Positions 1 to 11,679 of a DNA stretch of 64,000 nucleotides are shown here, piece by piece. How positions within the stretch are numbered: the stretch's first letter is position 1; every line of letters begins with the position of its first letter. The notes below the pieces were generated by a model, which was not told the DNA's origin, did no database searches, and saw nothing but the letters and a program-made list of their open reading frames with translations. The stretch comes from Theobroma cacao. Lineage: Eukaryota; Streptophyta; Magnoliopsida; Malvales; Malvaceae. Where the stretch lies: contig NC_030854.1 of the NCBI RefSeq assembly GCF_000208745.1, positions 34,987,174-35,051,173 of the forward strand, in the 5' to 3' direction. The translations under genes and the position numbers were made by a program.

Positions 1-470
1 TTTGGATTCGAATGATTTTTTATTCAATTCATTCTGTATAGGTTATAGTTGGTAAAATGTTTAATAAACGTGTTGGACAGGTTTAATATGAAATTCCAAT
101 TTCTCTTTGTTTTCTTATTACTTATTTGGTTTTCTACTTTTACGTTAAATGCTTCCATTGATTTTGTTTTATTCAATATTGAAATATACTTAACCAAAAG
201 CAAAGCATGCTTCTACTTACACCTTTCAATAATTAAAAGTTAAATGTATAAATTAGTAACAACGTGCATGGTTTGGGACTGCCTTTTCGAAATTGGGTCT
301 ACGTACCGCTTATGATATAAGCAAAACTCCATTTATCTACTTATACTTCCATGAAAAAAATAAAAAATAAAGATTAAAACACAGGACTCGATTGCAATTT
401 TTTTTCTTTCCTCTTAATCAATTATGTAAAACATGTATCACGACTGTGTACACAGAAAAGCGGCCAGCAG
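1..470. other. AT-rich non-coding flank
   Basis: No coding region can be supported here. The stretch is AT-rich, with poly-A and poly-T runs near 355-415. The only open frames are short and have composition typical of random AT-rich DNA. It probably holds the distal 5' flank of the short family member that follows. Confidence 0.5.
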
Positions 471-639
471 GAGAAGAAATCATTGCACAAACAAAAAGAA
501 GCAGCTCTCTGCCCAATTCAGGCCTTAAGGTATTGTATGACTAAATATTTATTTCTGAGCCTCCAACTTGTCAGAACATTTTCTTAAACTATAAAATTTA
601 TTTATGGTGTTTGAACCTTTCATTTACCTACCCTAGCAG

Positions 640-891
640 AAGGCGAAGAAGAGCCTACAGAGAATGAAAGTTGAAGTGGCAGAGAAGAGAGGGGAGACAA
701 GGTTGATGATGGAGTTGCTAAAGGAAGAAGCAAAAGCAAAGGGGATTGCAATTGAAAAGATTCAGACTGATAATGAGAGAATGAAGAGACAAAATGTGCT
801 AAAGCTCGAGAAGGATGAATGCATCCGACAATTTATTAATCATATGCTGGTTATCTTTGAAGCCGAGGACAACGTCCTCATGCTTGATTAA
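640..891 (+). CDS. Short divergent member of the tandem coiled-coil family (member A), last exon
   Basis: The exon opens at 640 after a good acceptor (ctaccctagcag) and reads 83 codons to a TAA at 889-891; the first internal ATG is at 664. A probable upstream exon ends at 529 with a GTATTG donor, giving a phase-0 intron of 110 bp (530-639). No in-frame ATG was found in that upstream exon, so the start is unresolved. The protein is rich in Lys, Glu and Arg and predicted helical. It carries the family pattern (R-x-x-T-R-x-M-x-x-x-L near the start, then K-x-E-C-I-x-x-F-I and an A-E-D-N block near the end). It lacks the Gly-rich tail of larger members. Function unknown. Its nearest relative here is the member ending at 7123. 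Confidence 0.55.
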   Translation, partial: KAKKSLQRMKVEVAEKRGETRLMMELLKEEAKAKGIAIEKIQTDNERMKRQNVLKLEKDECIRQFINHMLVIFEAEDNVLMLD

Positions 892-1479
892 TTATCTACT
901 TCAACTATTGGACGTATAAAAGTTCGTGTTTATGAAGCAGTATGCACAAAAAACACCATGTGCTGCTTGATTAGTATCTATGAAAACTTTCGGCTTTGTT
1001 TCTCTGAGGACCGTGTTTGCTGTTGCATAATAATAATACAAATCCATCTGTTTGGGTCTCCATTTCTACTGCTTTTTCTTTTCCATGACAAAACATTATT
1101 GCTCCTACTGATCACCCAAAATTAAATTTTGACTTGATACAATATTCTTTTTTGCACTTAGCTTAACTAAATTAGTAAAAAGAACTGGAATTCAATTATT
1201 AATGCAAACAAATAGCAAAAATCGGAGTGTTGTACAAGGCAGCTGGTTCAAAGCATGGGCTATTGCGAATCAATCACTAGATGAACCAAGCAACAGGCCT
1301 ATCATTGTAATTGTGGTTCAATATCAACTAGGTCGGGTTGTTTTACAGGCTTAACCACCTAAATTCATCAGGAATGGAATTTGCTTGCTAGTTGCTGCTT
1401 ATTTGCTTAGGACAAAAGGCCCAACCCAGCAAACAAGCAGCCAAAGCTTGACTTCAGTTGGGTGCATCTGGGAAGGCGT

Positions 1480-2720
1480 GGTGGTTCAAAGCTTGGGCTA
1501 GCCTGGAGAAACTCAATGGCCTATATCAAGCTACGGTGACGTTTCACCTAATTTTGTAAAACAATATGTGGACCAAGTCCCTTAGATGAACTGAAGTCAA
1601 TGCCCTTTTAGCGTTGTTATGTTCACCTAATTTTTTTTGGGGCACTCACATCCTGGTCCCACGCCCGCCTTTCCAAAAGGTTGTGCTCTTAGTCTTAAAG
1701 CAGGCGCGCAAATAACTTCCCCAACTATATATTCGGGTGTGCGAGGGAGTCATTCTTGCCCAAGGGCCTCAAAGAAATCTCCGCTCTCTCTCTTTCTCAG
1801 TCTCTTTCATTGTGTCCTAGGCCAAAAGCGCCTTATTTAGACGCTCAATTCTTTCTAAGATGGTGAGATTTCTCTTTTCAGCTTCAGCAATTGTAGTTTG
1901 GCTTCAGTACTATTAGTAGTTGCAATAAGTACCCTATAGGCACTTATCTTCTTCACTTATTGAAGGAGAAAAATAAGTTAAAAATAGTATCTTCCACAAA
2001 TAGAAATTTTTTTCCTGGTCGAAGTTTAGTGTCTGCAGGTGGATATATAAACTAAGGCTAAGCTATGTCCGCCAAGAATAAGGTTCCGGGTTGTTGCCGG
2101 TTAACAGAGGCTACCCTGGCTTGAGCATCAGCATTCGCTCGCCAGCTCTGCTTTGGTCAAACTTAAGACCAATTCCGGGGATGGAAACCTATCTTTTGGC
2201 TTGATAGATCTGGAAGATTAAATTTGTACTACTTTTATATATATGGTTATCTTTATATGTTTCTCGTGCTAGTATTTTTTGAGCTACGGCACAACATATT
2301 CATAGGGGTGGCATAGGCGTTCGCTTACTTATATATATAGCTAAAGTCCGATACATGATAAGCGTAGGGGTGGCATACGCTTTCGCTTATATATATATCG
2401 ATGAAGGTCAGAAGTGGTGGCAAATGATCTTTTAGTTCCGTATTTTCCTAGCAAGCCATTTTGACCTCGATAACAATTATGTTGGAAATCTGTTATAATT
2501 TATAACCCTCCTCTACCCTCTGTTTTAAATGTCTTTTCTGATAAATTGTTTAGGATATTGTATGATAGATTTCACTTCTGAGGCTTTAATTGTTTAATAA
2601 GGTGGCCGGGTTGTTTGCTGTTACCAGCGCCTACCCTGGTTGGATCATCAGCGTTCGATTTTCACTCCCACCTTGTCCCTTGCCAACATCTGATAATGGG
2701 TTGGATGATCGATGATTCTG
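1480..2720 (+). pseudogene. Coding-dead family unit: promoter, ATG-donor exon 1, acceptor and repeats
   Basis: The leader motif CTCAATTCTTTC lies at about 1844-1855, and ATG at 1860-1862 is followed directly by GTGAGA, exactly as in intact members. A plausible acceptor (gtctgcag) occurs near 2038, but the joined frame would stop within a few codons, so no protein is expected. Downstream, a roughly 70 bp block at about 2077-2145 recurs at 2596-2665. A second repeat pair (about 2301-2340 and 2363-2398, containing AGGGGTGGCATA and TTCGCTTA) follows the acceptor. The unit resembles those at 7.55-8.1 and 28.65-29.35 kb. It may be a pseudogene or a non-coding transcript unit. Confidence 0.5.
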
Positions 2721-5700
2721 ATCAGACCAAAATAGCTGAATAGAAACCTAACGCGATTGACTCCATGGAATTCGAAGATATTAACATTTACTTGGTTATG
2801 TTTAGGATTATGTGTTTCTAACCGAGCTAGCTAGCCCCGTCTTGACCTTGGATGATAACCATCTTGGCTACCCTACCGGCTTTTACAACGTTCTGTTTTT
2901 GCCCTTTCAAAATTTTTGACTTAAAACTTGGTATCCCTTCTTGGGTTGCATATATATACATATATGTATGATATATATTTGTTTAGGATAAGATTATCGT
3001 CATGAACTATTTTGAGCTTTACAGAAATAGAGAAATTCCGTTGGAAAGGAGATATGAGTATGAAGCAATCCTGCGCGGTGGAGTTTATACTTCTTTCCCT
3101 TCGAAATGAAAAAAAAGGGGTATTGGTGGGGTAACATGGGTGGAGGGCCCTCAATGGAATTTAAACTCATAAATTGTTACTTCTAATGCACTCATACGAG
3201 GCAGGAAGCCAATACTCTGTCTCATGCTCTAGTCAGGATTGAGTGCAATAAGGATTGTCATAGAGTTTGGTGAGGATCATTCCCTGAACTTTTACGTAAT
3301 CTGGAGTTTCTTTGATTGTCCATAGCTTTTTAAAAGTTTAAAAAAAATGACTGATTTAATTTTAATTAATAAATACATGAAACTGATTTTATCTTTTTGT
3401 TATCTAGTCGGATTTAAATCAAGTTTGAGTATTAGGTTTTAATTATTTTTTGACATAAATTTAGTGTTAATTTTTAAATGAATACAAGTAGTGTAGTTTT
3501 TAATCAATCATATGATTCTTGTGATGTCAATAATCATGAGCACCCCTTCAATACCCTTGGACTTAAGCAAATATGTGCCCAATAGTGATGATCTATGTCA
3601 GTGCTTACAATATAAATTGATGATATCAATTTGTCACTTACAATTATTTGTTTTAGCTTAATGCCTTACCCTACAGCACAAGAAAGAAAAAACTGAATAA
3701 TAAAGGAAGCAAGTGGCTGGTAAGAGATAAGTCTATGCTATTGATTCTTGTCCATTGACATAAAGTTCATGAGACTTTAAACTTGGAATTAAAAAGACCC
3801 TGTAGCTTTCCACCGACGTGGGGAAAAAGAGTCTACGAAGAAGATAAGGAAAAAGAACAATTAAGAGAAAAGTTATGCCGAATGGACGGTGATGATATTT
3901 TAATTTTCGCAAGTAATCGAACGATATCGTCAGACTTGTGCTAGTGATCGGTCGACCAGAAGAGGTTCAGGCCGACGACTTTGCATCTCTTCTCTGCATC
4001 TGAAGAACAACTGTAATGTTAGATGAAGTATGCTTTCTTCAGTTGGACCTACCGACCCATCTTTTTGACTAACTGTTGCCTTTTTGCTTTTTTGTTTTTT
4101 TAATATTATGGGAGTTTGATAGGCTTTATCTTTTCTTTGACATCTACGTGTACGTATATGTAAACATGTATATACAACACAAAGAAAATCATTTCAAAAC
4201 CGTAAATTTTAAAATTTTATCACCAATATGTAAAGTATTAATCTAACTATGGCAATGGCCATGAACTCTTCAATTTCGTCAAGTACTCAAGCGAAGCTCA
4301 ACTCTCATACGTTTGACTTTTAAAATTTGTTTTTGTATTATGTAGTTTTAAATATAAATTTTTTCTTTTTTACTAACGTAATATTTAAAGTTGATGGGAT
4401 CACCCACCAATAGATATACAAAAACTGTTTTTTAGGTACATGTTAAACTGTCATGGAGAAAATCCAAGTTTACTATAAACAAGCCGCTCGTGTTGTCTTG
4501 CCATTGAAGATATTCAGAAATTCACAGCTTTGATTGCAGATATGAAGCAAACGGTGCTCAATTAATTAAGCAAAAGTTATATGTTTCTTTTCGTTAGTGT
4601 TCATCCTTTCTTTTATGTGAATTATTATTCTTAATTTTGTCTTGTTATCTCAGAAGAGACGGACGCAGGTAGGCAGAAAAACTTTAAAGGCAAATCAAAT
4701 GGAGGTGATTAGCGAGGAGCAACAACGTGAGCAAGAGCAAAGGTTAGAGCAAAGTGCCAAGTCTTTGAATTATTCGCTTTCTTCTCCCCCAAATGCAGAC
4801 ACATAGATGGAAATTCGCCTTCATTAAACCTATTGGTTGCCTTGGGTTATGTATATCTATTGAATGATGATTTTTTTTTCCTACGAGCTACGTCACCTTC
4901 TTCTTGTCAATAAGGGATTCAAGGTTAAGGTGAAGTAGCTGGTAAAAGAAGTCAAGCAACGAAATTAACCCAACCTTATAGTTCTTGAATCCCTTCAAGC
5001 TCAAATTACTATTTCAATAAAAGAAACTTTTTGTTTTGTTTTTTGAGAAAATCAATAAAAGAAACTTGTATGTAAGCTAAATTACGATTTCAAATCCTTT
5101 CCCAGAAGCAAATGCTTCAAATAGCTTAAGAGTTAAAACCTAAAACTTATTCGCATGTTTTAAGGAAATACAGCGTCATATGCGATCCTACTTAATGATT
5201 ATAGAAGCTCTTGAAAATAAAATCTGTTTAAGTTTTTTTTTCCTGAAAAAACCCATCGTATTAAATGCCTCCTGATGTATATATGTCTTTACTAGGCTTT
5301 TTATGTTCGGACGAAGGAACACAAATACATTTTTATTTTACTTAAATTTAAGAATATTTAAAATAGTATTTAAATTATTTAGTAAATTCTAAATAAATTT
5401 CTATTCTTTAATTATATTTAATTAAATTCTTATATTTTTATTTTAAGTCGAATTTTATTTCTTTTTGAACCAAATAAATTATTGATTTAATAANAAGTCG
5501 TAAATTTTTATTTTCTTTTTTAGAACCAAATAAATTATTGATTTAATAAAAATTTCACTTTTCATTTTATATTATATGACGCTAATGTAATATATTAATA
5601 TGTTATAATAAATGATGATATGGTATGTTGATGTGAGTATATAATATTTTTCAACTTCCACATCAACACCACGTGATTATAAAACAATAAGAGGTATTTT

Positions 5701-6690
5701 GATTAATGATAATTAATCAAATATTAATTATAAGAATTTATTTGATTTAAAATAAAAATATATTAACTTCGTTAAACGCAATATCAAAATAAAGATTTAT
5801 TTCAATTTTTTAAATAATTTAAAAATTTATTCAAGTATTATACCACATTTACCACTTCTCTATGAAAAAAAATCCATCAAACTAGGACCATAATGGGTGA
5901 TTTTCTACATATTTCCAATGAAGTTATTCGAGTATCCATAATTCCCTTTTCTCTTGCAGTTCATATGGAACCTTGTCAATCAAACAGAAGCAAGGTACTA
6001 AGTGTTTGTGCAGTCGCTTGATTGGTGAATTGCAGATTGCTTGGTGGTAGAAGGCTTCTGTTGTAGTCCATGAGAAAAAGGGTTTTAAGGTTTTCTGTTG
6101 TAGTCCATGAGAAAAAGGGTTTTAAGGTTTTCTTGGGTTGTTAGTCAAGAGTTTGTGCTAGAAGTTAGGTGTTTTTGTTTTAAGTTGATTGTTTTTGGAT
6201 ATAATGGCATGGTTTAGAATTTCTTGAGTTGTGATCTTTGCGTAATCTGAGAAGTTTTTTAAAAGTTGGAAAGGTCAGTTCTTTGAGGGTTCTAATAGCT
6301 AATGTGGAGTCACCAATTTTTTTTTGGAGGGGTCGAATCCTGTTGTAATTCTGCTGCTATCTTTCTTTATAGTTTGATTGATATGCCATTACAAGTTTTT
6401 TATTTTTAATATTCAAGATTTGATATGACATTCAAGCTATGTGAAAACTAAAAATTTCGCTTTTTAGAAAAAAAAAAAAAATCACCATCCTCTTTTGGCG
6501 GCATCACTAGTACTAATAAGATTTCTCCATTACCAAACACCGGGCAAATTGGTCAGATTTCATCCCAATCTCTCTTTGCTTTCCAATTATTTGGTTGATT
6601 GAAATTTATTTTCAACTTTCAAAACATAGAAAACCAAATATTAAGCTAACCAAATAAACATACATATATCTTGACTCTACATAGAGAACC
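2721..6690. other. Long intergenic stretch with AT-rich repeats and possible coil relics
   Basis: No confident gene is present. Two open stretches of charged, helix-like codons (about 3815-3960, and 4654-4806 after a CAG acceptor) look like decayed exons of the cluster family, but the similarity is weak. From about 5300 to 5870 the DNA is extremely AT-rich and contains an imperfect duplicate of a 27-base block (near 5467 and 5523), probably part of a decayed MITE. Position 5494 is an unresolved base. Confidence 0.4.
6056..6129. repeat. Perfect 37-bp tandem duplication
   Basis: Two identical 37-base units, 6056-6092 and 6093-6129, each beginning TTCTGTTGTAG and containing GGGTTTTAAGG. It is a simple recent duplication. 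The GGGTTTTAAGG core is not the plant telomere repeat. Confidence 0.9.
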
Positions 6691-6707
6691 CAGAAGGAGA
6701 AATTAGG

Positions 6708-7123
6708 ATGATAAAGAAAAAGGAGGAAAGCAGCCCCAGAGTTTTAAAGAAAAAGCTACACAACTCAAGCGTACTTAAGGTATATTGCTGGCTGCCCTAC
6801 CCGTAATTAGGATTCTTTTGATCAATTTAGTTTATGGTTAATTCTGAATTAATAATCTTGAGTTTGCCTTGCCAAAATGGAAAGCAAGGAAGTCTATGAA
6901 GAAGCTAGAAGTTGAAGTAATAGAGAAGAGAGGATACACAATGTGCTTGAAACAGTTGCTAAAGGAAGAAGCAACAGTCAAGGAAGGTGCAATTCAAGAG
7001 ATGGAAACAAAACTTGCACGAAATAAGAGAAAGAAAGAGATACTTTCTTCAAAGAATGAATGCGTCGAGCAGTTTATTACTTGTATGCTTGTTGTTTTTC
7101 AAGCTGAGGATCGCTTCATCTGA
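6708..7123 (+). CDS. Short divergent member of the tandem family (member B)
   Basis: A first coding exon of 24 codons runs from ATG 6708 to 6779 and ends in a GTATATTG donor. It is rich in Lys (MIKKKEE start) and phase 0. The second exon certainly covers the ATG at 6896 to the stop at 7121-7123 (75 codons). The acceptor is unclear, because the DNA before it lacks a pyrimidine tract; AAG|TCT at 6892/6893 would keep frame. The 3' exon resembles member A throughout (K-L-E-V-E-V-x-E-K-R-G near its start; E-C-V-E-Q-F-I and a final A-E-D near its end). The protein is predicted helical, highly charged and without a Gly tail. Function unknown. If the acceptor has decayed, translation could still begin at 6896. 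Confidence 0.5.
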
Positions 7124-7549
7124 GATTCTACTACTTCTGCAAAGCATGACGAGAGAAGAAAATAGATACTTTTTAAGACGGAATAATCATGAAGTTTAAT
7201 ACTTCCAATCTGATTCTCATAGCTGTGTGGTTCATTTCAAGTTTGCTTTGGATATTCCCATGCAAAAAATAAATGCTATTAAAACTCTTTCATAATGCTT
7301 TACATAGTTATATTTTTTGCTTTATATTCTTCCTCATGAGTCTTTGCTAACGAAAAATTCAATTAAGACTTAATTTAATAATTGTCATCCTTATAGAAAC
7401 AGATAAGGATCGAAATTCAATTCGGTCCCTCCTTTTAAAGTTTCTTACAAGACTATTGGTCCTTGGAACAAAAGCTATTCAACCCAATTCAAATCGGGCC
7501 CAGAATACATAACTTTTTTGTCGGATAAGGGAATCCTATTCTCAGACAA

Positions 7550-8110
7550 GAAAGAAAGATAAAGCTAGGCTGTCACAACCCAACTTGATAAGAACTAGTT
7601 AAGTATTCCGAACCACAAGTTGTTCTTGTTTAGTCCAGAAGTCACGCTCAAGCTAAAACCCCTCTATAAATTCAACCATGTCCTCATAGATCCCCACTCC
7701 TCTTTCCTAACACCTTCGTCCTCAATGTGCTACTTTTCTTCTTTCTATTCTTTATACCCTGCTCCCCAATTTTGACTCTCAATTCTTTCAATTTTTCCTC
7801 AAAATTGGTACAGTTCTTATATTATTGATGTAGTGTTGTTTTGATGTTTGCAGGTTATATGTATATAATAAATATGGCAAAGCAGATTCCATAGTTTGTT
7901 ACTATATATTACTATTTGGATTGATACTTGTCACCGGAGGCTCTATATGTCCAGTTTCGAGTATGTATATTTGGTCTTACCTGTACGTTCACAGGAACCG
8001 AAGCAAGGTCCGATGGCAGGGATTGGACGAAAATGGCAAAAACCTGAAAGCCTGAAATTTCTATACAGAAGAATTACACCAATCTTTTCTGAACTTTGAT
8101 CTTTTTAACT
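7550..8110 (+). pseudogene. Second coding-dead family unit (leader, acceptor, no long frame)
   Basis: It aligns by eye with 28.65-29.35 kb along most of its length. Shared landmarks are a CTATAAATT TATA-like box (about 7663), pyrimidine-rich leader, CTCAATTCTTTC at about 7778-7789, an acceptor TTTGCAGGTTATAT near 7847, and an acceptor-proximal block ending in GCAAGGTCCGATGGCAGGGATTGGACG-like sequence. No ATG directly abuts a donor here, and the 67-codon frame inside is not conserved in the other copy, so coding is unlikely. Confidence 0.5.
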
Positions 8111-9600
8111 GACATCTTCATATTCTTTCCAGCTTTCCAGGTTTAATTTCTTTATACATAATTAATTATTTTGACATTTTGGCTTTAATATAGGCATGGA
8201 TTCTTTTACTGATCATAAAACTTAAATAAAGCCTGTAAGATGAAAAGGTGAAAATCAACCCGAAACAAGAGTATATATCAAGGCGGGCAAGTAGACCTGA
8301 ATGACACTGCAATCAACCCGAAACAAGAATATATAGCTTCCCTATGCCGATTAAGAAAACCTGTGATGACTCTCCTATATATAGTTTGTGCTTTTCAAAG
8401 GATTGTAAAATCATCAATTGAACCGAATAGCTTGACTAGTAGGAAAAATTTTTGTTAGGACTCTCCTCCACTTTGTGATTTATAGGGGATTGGCAGATGG
8501 GTTGTAAGGCTTTTGCTTGAGTGATTCCCTGGTTCTTTGTAGCTCCATGGGGAAAAAGTGGAAAAACAAGTAGCTAGTAGCCTCTTTTATCTTCTGATAA
8601 AGTATGTTTTGGTGAAGTATTGTTTATTAATATAATATGATGATGAATTCGTTTGTCACATTCAATGAACATTCAGGATAGGGCCAATGCTTATCTTTGT
8701 TAGCGCACGTCAAACCTTTACTAGTCGCGAGTTTGGGCTCAATGCTAGTCGATGATTGGCAGCAATGAAGTCAGCAACCGCGCGATGAGCGACTGAGCAG
8801 TGGCATTGCGACGGTAGGTATATTTGTCACCACTCCATCACAGCTAGAGTTAACCTTTAATTTCCCATTCTGTCTTTCGTGGCTTCTTTTCTGTACAAAA
8901 GAAATAAAGCAATAATCGACGAATTTCACTTTTGACAATCCCACTTTTCATTTTTTAATATTTTAAATCACTATATTACAAATGTTATGATCTTCTAGAG
9001 AACCTCATTTCACTATACTTTTTTTAATTTTTTATTTGATAAAGAATATGTATTTTTATTTGAATTTTTATAATTAATATTTTAATATTTAAATAAATAT
9101 TTATTTTTTTGTTATATTTTATTTTGAATCGCATACGTTAATTAAAAATTAACTATAATTAATCAAAATGTCATATGTCACATAATATTAATATGATGTA
9201 TTAACATATTATAATAAATATAAAAATTAATATATATATATATTATTCATCTACTTTATTTACAAAACCTATAATTGAAATTCGTATGCAGCTACATAAT
9301 ATAAAAATAATATTTTATAGTATTTGACAAATTTTTAGTGTGGTTAACTGTTGCTACTTGCTATATAGATGTTTGGAATTTTTATCTTGGTTTTAATAAG
9401 TTACCTAGGTTTAATTTAAGTAATACCTTTTTTTTATGCAAATGAATTACTTGATAATATTTTTTTTTCATTTTTTTAGTATTTTTTGGCCAATGAAAAT
9501 GTCTCCTTCTTGACAAAGTTACCAAGATATTGCCGATATAATATGCGTCAACTTCACTCTCCCAAAAAAATATAAAATCTTTTTCTTTTTTCTTCTTCTT
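8111..9600. other. Intergenic AT-rich DNA with decayed MITE
   Basis: No gene is supported. From about 8940 to 9310 the sequence is strongly AT-rich and resembles the 5.3-5.87 kb element in composition and short blocks (for example TTAATCAAAAT and AACATATTATAATAAAT), suggesting two relics of one MITE family. The segment 8690-8820 is GC-richer and shares a short block (CTTTGTTAGCGCACGTC) with 30.1 kb. Confidence 0.4.
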
Positions 9601-9835
9601 CCACCAGCGTTCGATCAGCGTAACTTAGTCGGAAGTGGATCGTTCGGTCCGCACGGACGAGAAGCAGTTAGCAGTGCATACTCCAAAACAACCCATAAAA
9701 TCTAAGACCCTTTCCCCCTTTTAGCTTAAATCTAATCAAGTAATCCTCCAAGAAAAGAAACATTTCTTCGATTTCCCCCTTTCTCAAATGGCCCTTTTTT
9801 TCTTTCACCGTTTTGGACTGAATCGCTATCAAAAC

Positions 9836-10331
9836 ATGGTCAGATTACTCTCTCTTCGATTTCAGTTTGAGTACTTTTCTTTCTCTGTTTATCATACTAT
9901 TGATCCAAAAAAGGTTGAACTTTTATGAATTAAAAGCTTTGCAGCTGAAATTAAACTCTTATAGTTTTGAAAATTGCTTGTCCAAACAGGGCCGTCGCTT
10001 GAGGGCTATGAGAGTGAGACTGGCAAAGAAGAGAAGGGCTATCAGGCGTATGAGACAGTCGCTAAGTGCTTCGCAAATCGCAGCTGAACAGATTGAGCGA
10101 GACCACGAGCGGATGTTTGCAGCTGAACAGATTGAGCGACGGAACCGGCGAATTATTGCAGAGAATGCTCTCATTGATCAATTGGTTTACGATCTTCTGG
10201 CTGAGCTTGAAAACGATCCTTTAATCAGGAGCGCTGCTGAAGCAATCCGTGCTGAGAATCTTGATGGAAGGAACATTATTATAAACCAAGCTCCACCTCC
10301 CGGCGGCGGCCGCCCGCGGCGGCGCCGATGA
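9836..10331 (+). CDS. Family member C, basic subfamily, 114 aa
   Basis: Exon 1 ends with ATG at 9836-9838, followed immediately by the donor GTCAGA. Intron 9839-9989 (151 bp) ends TCCAAACAG. Exon 2, 9990-10331, reads 113 codons and a TGA. The N-terminal half is very basic (Arg/Lys about every third residue), followed by a 13-residue tandem repeat beginning A-A-E-Q-I (residues 32-44 and 45-57). A conserved hydrophobic/acidic block follows (A-L-I-D-Q-L-V-Y-D-L-L-A-E-L-E-N-D), then N-L-D. The tail is Pro/Gly/Arg-rich. Compared with member D the tail is frameshifted within GC-rich sequence. No signal peptide or membrane segment is seen. The basic half could bind nucleic acid or partner proteins, but this is speculation. 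The gene sits alone between duplicated flanks. Confidence 0.75.
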
Positions 10332-11280
10332 CCATCGTAAGTGGTGTGATGGCGGGCTTTGTTACTCTAGAGGTGGTGGTGGAGCTTAAGGTTTTATGGG
10401 TTTTTTTTTCTTGCTTTTTTTTCCCATAACCCCACCCCTCCTACCTTAAAAGCAATATTCAAATTTGAGAATTTTTCTTGTTTTTTTGTTTTTTATTTAT
10501 ACCATAATCAAGCCCGCCCTTGCTTGTACACTCACTGCTTTAATGATTATATAATTATGGATTTTGAATTTATGGCTTTTTAGAAGTACTTCTAATTATT
10601 GGGACTTGTTTGTTATTACTAATACTTGGCTTTTTGTTGATTTGTTATTAAATCGGTTAAAGAGCATTTAAGGAATATTTTGAGTGGATTAAATTTAGAA
10701 GTTGCTGCTGATACTAGGTGGTTGGTAGAGTATAGATTTATTATAGGAAGTTGGTGTGCTTGGAGGAATGGGATACAGGGATAGTGTTGGACTGAGCGAT
10801 AACTAGGGATTTGCTCCATTTTAATTATTCTAGAGGGATTCAATGTGATTCAAGAATGGATAAGTACTTCCAGAGAAGTGATAATTAAATTGGGAAGGAA
10901 TTAATGCTGGGCTAAAGAATTTTTTGTAAAGGTTAGGCTTTAATGGTTGTGAGTCATTCAGTAGAGTAGAATTCAAATTTACTTGGGTTGGTAGGTCTAT
11001 TTATATATGTCTAGCACTAGCAAGGTATCTATTGGAAAAATGTAGATTTTAAAAAAATTAAATTGTTAACTATGGGCTTTGAGATTATGGCCAAGGTAGA
11101 GATGAAAGGGGTTATGCTTGTTGTGTGCTTGGGTCGGTGTAAAAAGCTATAGCCACACTGGTCAAGTGTTCTAAATGGAATAGCTACTGCCTTGTTTGGT
11201 TTATATGTTGACTTAATTAAAGTTATTTAAGTAGAGGTTTAATATAGTTGTACTTATGTGATTTAACTATATACATGATG
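10332..11280 (+). other. 3' flank of member C, conserved among units
   Basis: Begins with a block (ACTCTAGAGGTGGTGGTGGAG-like) that recurs after member D and in the relic at 28.2 kb. Further on, 10.6-10.85 kb matches 18.89-19.09, 20.93-21.13 and 32.7-32.9 kb, including GTTGCTGCTG and GGTGTTGGA blocks. No second gene is supported; the minus-strand frame at 10619-10843 lies inside this duplicated non-coding flank. Confidence 0.55.
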
Positions 11281-11339
11281 CTAAAGGAATACAAAACTTT
11301 TGATTACCTTAGTTGATGAGAATGAAATTTTTGTTGGAT

Positions 11340-11440
11340 GCTTGGGATTGTTTCTTTGCAGGTATAATAAGGTGAAATGCACAATTTTCAGGGGAAACTC
11401 TTGCAAAAATTTTGTAGGACTCTCCCCTGAAATCTTGACC
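11340..11440. other. Conserved downstream block with hairpin arms, copy 1
   Basis: A pyrimidine tract plus TTTGCAG acceptor-like site is followed about 25 bases later by a 10-base inverted repeat: TTTCAGGGGA at 11386-11395 and TCCCCTGAAA at 11423-11432. Related blocks occur near 26.0, 33.5, 46.0 and 62.6 kb, each downstream of a family member. It might be a 3' untranslated exon or a structured RNA element. Confidence 0.5.
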
Positions 11441-11679
11441 ATACTGAGATAAATACGAAAAGAAACTTCTTTTCGTGACCAAAAGAATTGTGGAGTGACC
11501 GTGCCATGAGAATTGTGGCTTATGTGTGTTTGACTTAATGATTGCTGGTGTTTCTTTTTGGTTTTTATTATTGCTCTTTTACCAGTACGTAAACTTTGAA
11601 GATAAAAGGGGAAGGTTTCGAGGACAAAAAGAAAAGAGAACAGTGGGACCCCAATCTCACTCCCTTTCATTACCTAGGC

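Noticed and set aside
3812..3960. Short charged frame resembling the coil of members A and B
   Set aside because: Too short and low-complexity (Lys/Glu codons) to separate from chance.
4654..4806. 51-codon charged open stretch after a CAG acceptor
   Set aside because: Coil-like composition suggests a relic of the family, but no donor-acceptor partner or clear alignment with other members was found; noted only in the intergenic entry.
6056..6129. Telomere-like AGGGTTTTAAGG stretch
   Set aside because: Only two units of 37 bp; not the TTTAGGG repeat of plant telomeres.
11281..11670. 129-codon minus-strand frame
   Set aside because: Spans the conserved downstream block and its hairpin; equivalent frames are not kept in the other four copies.
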